Assembly (NCBI GenBank): GCA_008931825.1
Contig: QXVZ01022877.1
Location: 1-54,205 of the forward strand
Direction of reading: 5' to 3'
Length of the DNA: 54,205 nucleotides
From: Phallusia fumigata
Lineage: Eukaryota; Chordata; Ascidiacea; Phlebobranchia; Ascidiidae
The position numbers and the translations under genes are program-made. Positions 34,801 to 45,351 of the stretch are shown one piece after another. Each line of letters begins with the position of its first letter. The first letter of the stretch is position 1. The notes below the pieces were generated by a model, which searched no databases, was not told the DNA's origin, and saw nothing but the letters and a program-made list of their open reading frames with translations.

Positions 34801-37800
34801 TGTAAGGTGGGTGTAATTTCTTCATTTAAAGTCTACATACGCAAACAAAAATTGATTTTGTTACAAATCTTTTTTACAGAAAAGTAATCACTTGCAGTAA
34901 TATATTGTATTTTACCTTCACACATAATTTCAGATAAAATGTAATGTAAATTTAATATTATCTCGAAATTTGAGAGAACAGTCTCAAACGCTGACAGAAT
35001 CAGTTGGTATAATACAAAAGGAATATATCTTTTGCATACATTGGCATCGTCAGTTCCTTATTCAAATAGAAATCCTTATGATCACTATGTTATCACCTCA
35101 TGCAACAACCGCATGAGTAAATTCAAAAACATGGCGGCTGTTGAAGGTTTAGATATTGCTTATCCAGGACTTTCAAATTTAATATTATTTTTACAAACAT
35201 AAAGTGCAGTTCAGGAAAAGCTTGCTTGAAATTTGAAGTGTATCTTTTTGCTCAATCAAAGTCCCCACACCTGGTTTATTTGTGCAAGTTTGTTTTCTTT
35301 CTTCTCAATCATCTTTTGTGCTGAATCTTTTTTTGACTCATACATGCTTGTTCCGGTGGCTTCTTCAATCATAGACAAAATTTCTGGAGGTTTCATGTTC
35401 ATTACCTACACATGAATGTTGCAAGGGTGTAGTTTTTAATTTATTAACACCTCAGACAACTGGTTGTAGCAGGTCAAGATATCAATCAGGTTGTGTAAGT
35501 TTACAATATTTTTTGAATAGGTCTTTATATCTGAGGTTGCAACTGATTTTTAGTTCACTTAATTTGCAACAAACTTTGTGAGACAAAATAAAGTACACTA
35601 AAAACTCAACTGCACAGTTAACAAGTTGGTTGTAATTCCTCTTTGTAAAATTTATTCAAATCCTATGGGGTCAATCCAAACCGAAAACACACTGCCATTA
35701 CCATATCTACCAGCTGTGAAAGTTTTATCCAAATCAGCCAAACATTTCATGTCAAAAGTGCATGGACAAGTTGCAAGCAAAAAAAATTAAAAGGAAAATG
35801 AAAACAATACGTGTCCCCTGCATGAAACGGGACCAATAAATATTACAAACTCACACAATCTAATTGAAAGAAATATTTCATTTGTGATGAATCACCTTAC
35901 CTTTGTTACACGTCCCTGCATAATAAGGAAATGTGGGTTGTTCACATTAAGGCCAACAGATCGAAACAAATCTGACACTCGCGAGTTTTGTGCATTCACT
36001 CCATTTATCAAGTACTTGTTTCGCCCACCAATCACAATTTGACGAGTTATCTGCAAAACAACCAATTGCAATCACCAAAAAATACTAAATTGGTACATTT
36101 CAACTTAAACCTGTCACATCCAAAATAAATTTGCAAATGTATTGTTTTAATTGCAAAATGATTAATGTATTTGCATGATTTATGTTTTTCTTGTTTAAGC
36201 TTTTTAAAGGTCAAACATAGTGTTTATATAAGGTAGTGTGATGTTGGTTAAAAACTACATATGAAAGCGTACATATATGTACCGTTATTTCGTTGTGTGC
36301 TTCCATTCCCATAGGACTCTGCTCTTTATTACTATTGTCAAAGGTTATGGACACAGCAGCCTTGGTAATACCAGCTTGTCCATTTTTGTACACAAGGTCC
36401 TGCAGGTTGGTTGCCCTCACCTTTAACAAATAAATATAGGGTGTAATGTCATAAGTGACTTAATTGAGTCACATATGCATGTATAAGCCATATTTGCTAA
36501 CAGGATGGGATAGTGCGAATGCAATGTGTATGATTCAACACAAGGGTGAATCATCAGAATACAGATAGAGACTATATGATAGTAAGGATGGTCAGATAAA
36601 CGTATTATTGTCTGTATTGGAAGAAAAATATCTGTAGCGCAACATGGATGTATGGACTTTACAAGAATCAACTGCAACTGAATATTTTGTGAATGAAACA
36701 GTTGGACTTAATCCTGAAGAAGCGACAGACAGGTGTAAAAACTTGGGAGGAAGCCTAGTGTCAATTTTGTCACAAACCACACAAGACTTTATCAGTGAAC
36801 TTTTTTCAAGCATAAATATAACTACAACTAAATATTTTTGGATCGATGCAACAAGAATCAATGGGACCTGGCAATGGACAGACAGCACATCTTTGAACTA
36901 CTCAAACTGGTTCGAACCAGAAGAAGTAAATAATACAGGGGAAGAATGTGCAGCAATTTGGCCAAATCACCACCTAAAATGGCTCAGTGTTCCATGTGTA
37001 GATGACAATTTAGGATTAATTTGTGAGCGAAAAATACCAGGTCAGTACCAATAGACACATTTAGGACATATACAGCAAAAAAAGATTGACAATTATAGTT
37101 GTTAGCTTTCATAAAGGTGATAAGTTATGAACAAAACATTTTGGAATCACAATGTGATTTTTTCCCACATCAGCAAGTAGACCACACCCTTTTTCTAATT
37201 GTGTTTCACTTAGAATAAAATCATGTTAATCTAATAATCAGGGCTAGAAAAAATGCAAATTTCCCGGGAAGCCAACAAAAATTTCCCGCCAATTTTCAGC
37301 AAATCCCATAAGTTCCTATATGTAACAGGAATATTAAACTAATGGATGTTACAAAAACAAAAAAAATCCAATGAGTGGGACTAATTTCCCGGGAAGGAGC
37401 TTCCCCATTTCCCCACTTTTTTTTTTCCCCCACATAATATAAACCCTTTGCCGTCAACTTGTACTTCACCAACATATATGTATATGATTAAAACTGCTCT
37501 GTTAAACCAGGTTACTTGCTCACTTTGTTTTGTAGCAAAAATAAAGTTGTGCACCAATTACTTTTCTTTTCAAACATATAGTCTTTTTCAGTGACATTTT
37601 CACAGCAAGCGACAACACAAGTCATCAGCACAATCGTCACCAGCACAACGAATCCTGCACCTACCACAAAAGCTTTTGAATATCCAACAACAGCAAAACC
37701 AAACTTAAATGCCACAACACAAATGTCAAGTCAAACCAACTCTATCTTAATGCCACCCCAACAGCAAACCATCAATCTTTATGTACAAATTGTTGTACCA

Positions 37801-40236
37801 CTTGTCATGTTGGCAATACTGGTCAATGTTATTGCTGCAGTCATGATGATTAGAAGAAAGAGGTAACATGAAAGTTTAAAATATGGCTGCTTTATAAATA
37901 CAGCAGATGATTACTCCAGGCTGCTCAGCATTTAATCCGCTTGTTGGTCATATTTTCTAACTGAAATTTGTTACAGTATTTCTGTTGTCATTAAAAGTAG
38001 TTCTTTGCAATTGCAATACAGTAGCAAGCAAGCATTTATTTGGTCCGCCACATGTAAGCATTAAGGACAAAACACTGTTGTTGAATTAACTACACTGAAT
38101 CACAAAAACCATGTTGGGAAAGACTTTGTAATGTAGTCCAGTTGGCTGTTGCTTTGCCTACAGTTACTGCAGGTCAACCTACAAGCATTCCAGAACAAAT
38201 TTGTGACTTACTTGTAAGGTGATACATTAATTTATTGGCTTGTGTGGGAATGCTTATGAAGTTTGAATCAGGCTTTTATCAGGAAGAAAGAAACTACCAT
38301 TAACATTTTGTTAGAAATGTTTGGTTGAACTCGGCAAATGTGTTCTTTTCTTTTTTTAAATCCTAACTGGCTATGCCACTATTAATGCTGGCAATTAGTA
38401 TTTGCATGTGTGTGGTGGCCCATTTGTTTATCATTGCAGAAAGAGTTATGTTAGAAATGCCATGGGAATTATGCTCCCAACATAATAATAGGTGTAGCAA
38501 AAATAATTTAAGGGGTCACTACTGTTTGTACAATTGAAATACGGAAATTTCTTCCCTCTGTTTATTAAATGGTTTTATTCTGTTAGGCGTGAGAAGTCAT
38601 GGAGATTAAACCAGGAGACAACATTTTTCCACCAGCCTCAACAAAATAGTTTGGAAAACCTTGAAATCTCATTAGAAAATGAAAGTGATGCTGATTCATT
38701 ACCAGAGTTTATCATAAACCAAAAACAATCCAGTGTGTTTTCAAATGTGACATATGAAAGTGGTAAGAAGTGTGCTGCAGTACTGTTGTAATACTCCAAA
38801 CTGTTGCATGACTTGTTTGCAAGTACTTCTACATTTTTGTTTAGTTCCACGCCGTTTAAAGAAACCATCATCCAACTCTAATCAGAATGATGATTCAGCA
38901 TATGTGGATGTGTATAGCTTTTCACAGAAAAACAAAACTTTTGTTTAACTTTTAGTCAGCAAAAGTCACAAATCAGAATCAAAAAACATTACTGGGAAAA
39001 ATGCATGTTTAAGGAAACATAAACATTTGTTTTTTGAATCTGTGCATATGAATAACTTCTATTGCTACAATGAACTATTGTTGTGTTTAACAACTGTTTT
39101 TAGCACTGATAAGCTTTTTCTTTGTCAAAGCTTTGGTGGCACATATTGCTTGTGCTTAAAAAGCGTAAATTTGCCAAGGCGCACCTAAAATTTGTGAAAA
39201 ATTTCCATAAGGTTGCTCTAACAGCCATAATAAAGTCCACAAATGTCTTCAATTTATGGTGTTGCACTTTTTACACATAGAAGGTCAAAAACCAAAATTT
39301 GATTGGTATTAAAAAGATAAAAAATATTAAAACAACTCTCCTGTCTATGATTTACTGTTTAAACCTGCAGCCAGCAGCAAAAGAGTAAGCAGTTGATTAC
39401 TGAAATTGAACTTTTTATTCATTGTACATATTTGTACTCATATTTGTTACAGCTCAATAAACTATTGTTGATTTGCCACAGGTTTTCCTATTTTTAACAC
39501 ATTTGTAACATTATCGAAATGTTTGACGAAAAGTAATGAGCATTTTAATGATCGCACCACGAGAATTTATTTTATTTGTATAGGTTTTGTGATTGCAAAC
39601 CAGAAAAGGGTATAGACTGAACTACCATTTTGCACTTTATGGATGTAAACATCAATTAAGTCACTCTATTTTGCAAGAATTATTCACCACCAAAACTTAA
39701 TGAAAAAAAAATCTAGCAAATTGCTCACAGCCCCTTGGTCCATGCAAACTGCACCAAAAGCTGCCGCAGCACCCAAGGTGGAAAACACTTACACACAAAA
39801 AAAATTCATTTTCAATGTCATAAATTGTTATTATGTAGGAGCAATAATTTTACTTGAATTGATATTTAGTTGTGCTTAGAAGGGAAATAAGCAAACTAAA
39901 ACAGAAAAAAAACAGATCAACATGCATTTATTCACTAAAAATATCTACATTCAAAAGATATTTCATGTTAAAAATAAATGTACAGACCAACATACAGTTG
40001 TAAATATCTTTACATTAGCACATATATTTTGGCACAACATTAACACACATTATCTTATGTGTTCTTACGTGTGACAAATTTGTAATTCCCAACAAAAAGC
40101 AAATTGCATCAAGGATGTTTGATTTCCCACTTCCATTGAGTCCAGTAATAGCATTAAATAACGGGTCAAATCCAGTGATTACTGTTCTTTGAGCATAGGA
40201 TTTAAATCCATCTATAGTAACACTTTTAATGTACAT
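25872..40236 (-). CDS. SMC2: SMC2, condensin ATPase subunit, 24 exons
   Basis: Exons in order: 40069-40236, 36283-36420, 35901-36050, 35271-35405, 34626-34832, 34442-34513, 34231-34380, 34032-34154, 33698-33808, 33065-33224, 32752-32869, 32607-32692, 32252-32400, 32042-32188, 31266-31427, 30180-30360, 29524-29717, 28930-29073, 28518-28712, 27653-27886, 27234-27350, 27002-27162, 26456-26603, 25872-26072. They total 3651 bases (1216 residues; human SMC2 is 1197). SMC2 pairs with SMC4 in condensin to compact mitotic chromosomes. Walker A GLNGSGKS is at 32-39. Coiled coil runs through exons 5-11. The hinge spans exons 12-15 and the returning coil exons 15-20. Signature LSGGQ is near residue 1097, its arginine codon split by intron 22, and Walker [14 protein letters not shown] follows. 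The N-terminal family sequence GFKSYAQRT identifies SMC2 rather than SMC4. Intron 1 (3.6 kb) contains a gene on the other strand. Confidence 0.97.
27970..28205 (-). mobile_element. tRNA-derived SINE, degraded copy, SMC2 intron 19
   Basis: It shares GGGCGGAACAACGCC, ttgcgtcat and GTTGTCGAGCT with the SINE tail at 31673-31898, and cagtcgctgaccacttggtca with its tRNA-like head. Orientation is the same (head on the minus strand). It is much more diverged than the 31.7-kb copy. Confidence 0.6.
29284..29399. mobile_element. hAT-like MITE, 116 bp, SMC2 intron 17
   Basis: Ends CAGTGGTTCCAAACGTTTT and AAAAAAGTTGGGAACCATTG are inverted repeats. Flanking octamers do not match cleanly. A second CAGTGGTTCCCAA start lies 45 bases to the left, so nested or duplicated insertion is possible. 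Confidence 0.6.
29782..30063. mobile_element. hAT-like MITE, 282 bp, SMC2 intron 16, perfect TSD
   Basis: Ends CAGAGCTTCCCAAACT and AGTTTGGGAAGCCCTG are inverted repeats. The octamer ctttaagt flanks both (29774-29781 and 30064-30071). Confidence 0.9.
30652..31208. mobile_element. Pogo/Tigger-like MITE, ~557 bp, SMC2 intron 15
   Basis: Right end GGATTAAGCGGGGTTTACTG is the inverse of the left end CGGTACACCTCGGTTAATC with mismatches. An internal block (gatgtaacagtcatttgtca, then cgcccaatgcttt) recurs inverted within 40325-40853. The CAGTAAACC...TTAATCCGGA type of end and a TA before the left end suggest a pogo/Tigger relative; this class assignment is tentative. Confidence 0.6.
31673..31898 (-). 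mobile_element. tRNA-derived SINE, SMC2 intron 14
   Basis: On the minus strand it begins ATGGCTGAGTGGTTAGCGCG, an A-box typical of a tRNA with D-loop, then GTGGGTTTTAATCCC as B-box. A ~150-base tRNA-unrelated body ends with GCGTTGCTCCGCCCCATGAG. It is relatively intact. The coding-looking frame across it is spurious. Confidence 0.8.
35799..35840 (+). repeat. Partial copy of the 15.3-kb dispersed repeat
   Basis: gAAAACAATACGTGTCCCC followed by tgcatgaaacgggacc matches the 3' block of the repeats at 15313-15516 and 53998-54205. It lies in SMC2 intron 3. The remainder of the element is not recognisable to the left. Confidence 0.55.
36644..38948 (+). CDS. C-type lectin membrane receptor with two ITIM-like motifs, nested in SMC2 intron 1
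   Basis: Exons 36638-37040, 37592-37862, 38587-38762 and 38845-38948 join in consistent phase to give 315 residues from the ATG at 36644. Residues ~1-131 are a C-type lectin fold ([55 protein letters not shown]). The usual calcium/sugar residues are altered: EPE in place of EPN and WLS in place of WND. A Ser/Thr/Pro-rich stalk (~133-192), a transmembrane helix (~195-219) and a stop-transfer RRKRR follow. The 96-residue tail has VTYESV (Y279) and SAYVDV (Y301), both matching [ILVS]-x-Y-x-x-[ILV]. ITIMs recruit SH2 phosphatases in immune receptors; that role is inference. No signal peptide is visible: an acceptor-like TAG lies six bases before the ATG, so an upstream exon is probably missing. 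Confidence 0.82.
37239..37425 (+). repeat. Dispersed repeat CAGGGCTAGAAAAA family, copy 1
   Basis: Nearly identical to 52399-52576 over about 180 bases (shared TTTCCCGGGAAGCCAACRAA, cccataagttcctatatg, aatattaaactaatggatgt and GGAGCTTCCCCATTTCCCC). It lies in intron 1 of the nested lectin gene. Low divergence suggests recent spread. No reading frame. Confidence 0.85.
39456..39461 (+). terminator. Poly(A) signal candidate of the nested lectin gene
   Basis: AATAAA lies about 510 bases after the stop codon and still inside SMC2 intron 1, so the whole lectin transcript could fit within that intron. Confidence 0.45.
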
Positions 40237-40324
40237 TTTTGAACTTTCAAAGGATTGCTAAAAAATAAAAATGCAATCTTAAAACATTAAAAAAAAACTT
40301 GTTTGTTGAAATTTATAATACATA

Positions 40325-40853
40325 CAGTAAACCATGATTAATCCAAATTTAATATTTTTTTTCGGCTGTCAAATTCTTCCAGATGAGGCAAAGATCTAAT
40401 CTGTCCGAAAACGTTTTTTTAAGCGAGTTGTTATAAGAAAAATCACCTTAATAAACAGATTAGCGAAATAATGATGATACAATTTTTTAAAGTAGAATGA
40501 ATCTATGGATATGGTATACCGTACAGTACACACGAAATACCCAAAAAGCATTGGGCAACAAACATGACGATTGACTGTTACATCAAACCCAGGAATTAAT
40601 TCAGGTGAGTGCTTTCGATGTTTCAACATTGTGAACTGTAAAACAAGATGTAGTGAAGCAAGTATCTGGCAGTGCCAGTGAGCATAAATAAACATGTAAC
40701 TGCAATGTGATTTAGTCTATGAATGCACCCTTCTAAAGTGAAAAATCTGGATTAGGAGGTTATAAATCCTTTTATTAGATAAAAACATCACAAACCATTC
40801 GAGCTACGAGTTTCTTCGGAAAGGCAAAGATATGGATAACTCGGCGTTTACTG
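40325..40853. mobile_element. Pogo/Tigger-like MITE, ~529 bp, upstream of SMC2
   Basis: Left end CAGTAAACCATGATTAATCC and right end GGATAACTCGGCGTTTACTG are inverted repeats with mismatches. An internal block (caatcgtcatgtttgttgcccaatg in complement) matches the element at 30652-31208 in opposite orientation. It starts about 90 bases upstream of the SMC2 start codon. Confidence 0.6.
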
Positions 40854-42255
40854 AATGAAAAGTTTATTTTTAATGAAAGCAGGCAATATACAAAATCGCA
40901 CATTCTCGTAATTTGCAGTTTCTAACATCTAACAAGGCCATTGCAAGTTTAAACTAACCGTAGACCGAAACCCATAAAACTTATGCAGTTGCAACCAAGC
41001 AAAACATTTCTTTCTCAGTCCTTGCCTAGTTGCCTTGTCAATGACATCTTTTTCGCGCCTAATTTTATATTCGTTACAGCGATGTGCAAAACGTAAAATT
41101 TTGTGCGATAAACAGGGAAATACCCGAAATTAAAAAAATGGATGCGTTGAAACTTTTATGTTTTCTGTCAAAACTATTGTGATGAGATTTTACCAGATTG
41201 GATTATATTTCGAAGTCCCATAATCACAACAAAGATGTGTTCTATTGCAGCATGGCGAATGTTACGTTTTCAAAAGAAATACACTTGACGAGAACCAGAA
41301 CGTGGGCGAAACAGGGATAGCTAAAACTGTTTTTCGAAGTTGCTTTGTACCTAATTAGGAAAACCTATTGTCGAAACAGAGCAGCTGGTTCCATGTCAGT
41401 CACAGCAAACCAGAAATTCAAATCAAAAGTCTACACCACAATTGGCAATTAAATCACCTTTTGATTAAAGATTTATGTGACTGCAAAATATTTTATTCTT
41501 TACCTGCTCGATTGGAGATTAAGCTGTTTGTTAATAGTGTTTCGTACCGTTATTGGATAGAAGTTTATGTAATGTATCCTGGCGAGAAAATTAGAATCAC
41601 ATCCAGGTTAACATGGGAAGGCCAAGGATTTTTTCTAAACTTGCCCTGACAAAGCGTCTATTAGAAACAACTTTTCGGTAGGTGTTCTTGAGCATGATTA
41701 CCCAGGATGTCATAGAAGCAATGTTTGGAATTTGGTTTAAACTATTACAGATCCCACTGATCTTCTCAAAAAATGTAAAAAATTGATTTAACTCATTTAA
41801 CACATTTATTTATTCATTCAACCGAATATTGACTACAACCGCCTGTTTATGTAACCATTTGATCACTAACATGTTCCACATATGTTGGTTGTCGTAGTTT
41901 AATATTTGTCAGTCCGCCAATTTTCAATTATGTTGTTTAAACTAATGTTGCCATGAGAAAAAATTTCATTGACGCCTAAGTTTGCCTTAGTCAATCCTTT
42001 GATTTTTGACATTTTTTCATCATTGAAAAAAACATGTGCTTAGTGCCTTTCTCCAGTCAGTTTTGTAGCGATTTTGCAGTTTCGCCAATTGTAATAAATA
42101 GTTTTATTAAACATACGGACTCATATGTACTGAATAAAACTCGAAAAGAAATAGCAAAAAAGCAATAAAAAGAAAAAGATCGAAAGCGCGAAAAAGTCGT
42201 GAAATACTGACAATGTTCATTTGGTTGTTATTTAACAAAATCTGTGGCATGCCAC
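40854..42255. other. Intergenic, no gene recognised
   Basis: Short frames only, without domains or splice support. The stretch separates SMC2 from the unresolved gene at 42.3 kb. Confidence 0.45.
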
Positions 42256-43560
42256 TTATTGCACACAACAACAAATGCACGAACGTCGTCGCTTCTTCTT
42301 TCGTTTCTGCGACTCGACAGTTGGCGCTGGACCAGTATTGTCACATTTTGTCATTGGTTTGTCGGATAGAACAGAAACAAAAATTTTCTTTCCGATTTTT
42401 TTCGCGAAGGTTCGCATCTGTGCAAGTTCGAATTTCTGGGTCATCTGCTGCATTAGGGTTGTTCCGAGTCGCTCCTTTTTCAAAATGTCTCTGTTTTTGT
42501 GACGCATTTAGTTTACCGGCTTTTGCCACATCTCCCACATCTACAGCCGCGTTTTCAACAGCTTGCTTGCAATCCGACTGCGCCTCGTCGCCCATTGCTG
42601 TCCAAGAATTTTCTGGTACAGCTACAGGAGTAACCGCTTGGCAAAATTCTGCTTCTCTGGTCTTAAGCTTAACATTGGTTTCCTGTGCCATTTTATCATG
42701 CTGATATTTATCTGTAGGTTCTTTGCGAAGCTTTCTTCGCCTCGGTGCTGGTACGACATCCCGAGTCGAGTGTCGCCGAAAGTAGATATATCTCGGTGAT
42801 TTTCAGCTTTTGTGCCAGCAGTTTTCGCCTGGGTGGTTTTGGTGGGGTTTGTGTGCTACGTTGTGCATTATTTTGAAAAAAACCTGCCGAGCGCCCCAAA
42901 GGACCCTGAAGGTTAGTTCCCAGTGGTATCACTTTATAGTCGATCACTGTGACGGCTTGTCTTTCTTTAGCTGATATTTTGACCGAATTTAGACAATTGT
43001 CTAATACCAACTTGTTTGATCCGATATTTGAACTACTTATGACTTCTTTTTCGGTGCAGTAAGATTTCCAATTTTGTCTACGCGTGGGTATCGTCCGACG
43101 AAACGGTTCTGTGGGTATCGCCGAGATGTGGGAGACCTCATTTCGTTGCAGTTTCCGACGGAGAGGTTTTAGTGGCAGGGCTTGTGTACATCAGGGTTTG
43201 TGTACATGGTTTGTTTCTTGATGGCAGTTTGTGGTCAGTGTAATTAATAAAGTGAAGACCTTTTCTACATTTTAGAGTGTTATGAAGGCGATTAAAACCT
43301 GTTTCTTGATCTGTTTTTGATCTTACGCCTTCGGTGCCACAAAAATTATTTTTTTCGTTGAGCGACATACTTCATTTTGGTTTGCTTTTTGCCCGGTTTC
43401 ACTGGGGCAGAAACTTTGACGGCGCAAAGTATTTTGCAAAGTGCTGCATTGTCTTTGCCATAAATACCAGATTCAATGTACGCAGCAAGCGATCGCCTTG
43501 AAATGCCTGTTTGAAGCAGCACTACATCAGTAGGAGTTAGCAAGATACGTCGGTAGTCGA
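42256..43560 (-). CDS. Unresolved, unrecognised coding-like region (nuclear protein or decaying gene)
   Basis: Several minus-strand frames look protein-like and GC-richer than the flanks, but I could not join them fully. The first block, ~43556-43374, contains LLTPTDVVLLQTGISRRSLA and AAYIESGIYGKDNAALCKIL and ends at a good donor (AA|GTATGT). The second, ~43170-42710, includes EVSHISAIPTEPFRRT and SVKISAKERQAVTVIDYKV. The third, ~42760-42341, runs through PRRRKLRKEPTDKYQHDKMA into an acidic stretch. A last frame (~42430-42259) ends with QKRKKKRRRS, a nuclear-localisation-like cluster. A candidate intron with phase 1 on both sides (donor CGGCAG|GTTTTT, acceptor TACCAG) would join blocks two and three. 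The switch near 42410 sits at a run of seven A and may be a sequence error or a real frameshift. Function unknown. Confidence 0.4.
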
Positions 43561-44338
43561 CCGTCTGTTCTACGCAACAGCAGCAAATGTGATTGGGACT
43601 TACTATGATGCAACCTGTTTAAAAATGAGTATGAACTTAAAATAAAATTGCAACCATAATCATAACCGGAAGGTGGAAAGGTGATTAACTCAAAAGTGTG
43701 ACATGTAAAACCAAAATTTTCCGTCGGTTTTCCAACATTTGTTGCACTTACATCTGTAAAGCAACCGTTTACTTTGTAACTTATCACTATGGTGCAGTTA
43801 AATATAACAAAGCAAACCTTTAATGAACTTTTGTGAAACCGCGATGGTTTGAAATTTGCTTTTCGCAAGGTTCTGCTGACTTGCGATTAAAGCAGTTTGC
43901 CTGCAAAATGGCATATAATATATTAAGCCACAGGTCCTCATCCTCCAAAAGACAACGACAAACACACAATTTATCTCAATCGATAGTGAAGAAATTCTTA
44001 TGTTGAGATACCTTTAAAAGCACGCCGCTTTAGAGGCTGAAATTAGACAGTAAAACTACTTTTACGGTTCTTACCACTCTTCTTCCAGCCGCACTTAAGG
44101 GATGGGAAGAAAAACTCCTTCCTTTGAATCAAACATTGTCCAATAAGTTTTAAAAATAGTCATTTTATAAGAAGCACCAAAATGCACGTTCGGTTCTTAA
44201 CTCGCATAAAACGAAAAATAATACACCACAAAAAATGGTTCCCATGAAACCGATTGTTATAGGGACAGATGTAGTGTGATGTCACAAAGAGTTGTCTGTG
44301 ACCATTTTTTACAAGCATGTGCTTAAAAAGTATGCTTA

Positions 44339-44538
44339 CCGTATTTTCTCGATCGTAAGCCGCCCTCGATTGTAAGCCGCATTTTGTGTGGTTGTGTGGT
44401 ATAATACTTCTTTCTATTGTTACATAGTAAACCTAAATCGACACGACATTAAAAAAGTAAGCCGCCCTAGTTTATAAGCCGCACGAACGGTAGGGTAAAA
44501 AACTTTATAAGCCGCGGCTTACAATCGAATAACTACGG
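44339..44538. mobile_element. 200-bp MITE with CCGTATTTTCTCG ends, TA duplication
   Basis: Inverted ends read CCGTATTTTCTCGATCGTAA and, at the right, TTACAATCGAATAACTACGG; both are flanked by TA. GTAAGCCGC words recur at 44355, 44375 and 44460 and as GCCGCGGCTTAC at 44511. TA target sites are typical of Tc1/mariner-type and some related elements; class not fixed. Confidence 0.75.
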
Positions 44539-44876
44539 TATCTGCCTTATTTGCTACAATGTATCAGGAAATTTCACAGCTTACGGGAGACAAATTCCTT
44601 TTTCAATAGCAATTTGTTAAAAGCTGTGTGTAAACCAGAAAAATAAGCAATACGTATTATGTTCCTTATTTTGAGATGTGTGTAAAGTTTTTTCAATGAG
44701 TATAAGGTAACGACGCATTTTCGAAAGTTGTATCTTTTTTCCACCTGTAGGCAATAACTTTTACTCACGAAATAAACGGTAAGTCAGAAACTTTTCACAG
44801 TCGAATGTTCAGTGGTGTCTCTGTATTTAAATGTACCTCAAAGTAGGATTTTTCCACTTTATGACACACGCCTGCT

Positions 44877-45167
44877 ATGAATTTAAATATTGCAACAATA
44901 CAAGCTATTGTAAATGCAGAACGAACCCCCTTAGTCCAACTACATAAATATATTATTTCTGGTAAACAGGACTTCGACCATGTCCGTCCTATTAGGGTCA
45001 ACATAGTGCAGCGGTTTTGGGAAGAATTGTTAGTAGCCGATTTTATTTGTGACCTATCACGGCTTGCGTGTTTAAAACGATTTCTTGTTTTGTATAAACA
45101 CCGGAATGTGAGCGACACGGTTCTCTTATTATACTCCGTTCTTGTCACCAGCATAGTCACTACGTGA
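44877..45167 (+). CDS. Hypothetical 96-residue single-exon ORF
   Basis: The ATG-started frame has balanced, globular-looking composition (IVQRFWEELLVADFICDL then RLACLKRFLVLYKHRN). It shows no domain I recognise. It has no clear promoter or poly(A) signal and lies between a MITE and the 3' end of EIF2A. It may be a small gene, an exon of a larger one, or chance. Confidence 0.2.
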   Translation: MNLNIATIQAIVNAERTPLVQLHKYIISGKQDFDHVRPIRVNIVQRFWEELLVADFICDLSRLACLKRFLVLYKHRNVSDTVLLLYSVLVTSIVTT

Positions 45168-45351
45168 TGTTCTTTTTAATGAATCACACGATTTATAACA
45201 TCAAAGCTGTGAACTTGACACATAGATTTGATCGTCAAATTGTATTGCAAAAATTTGTAAACCACCGCACTACTACTCTGATTTCAAATCGCCCATAACG
45301 GTGTTCGTTTTACCCTATTTGTCATTTGTTTACAAGCTTTTGGCGAAAGTA

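Noticed and set aside
35233..35415. Plus-strand frame with a hydrophobic start as the missing signal-peptide exon of the lectin gene
   Set aside because: It is the exact antisense of SMC2 exon 4 and lacks an ATG; the hydrophobicity is a shadow of the coding strand.
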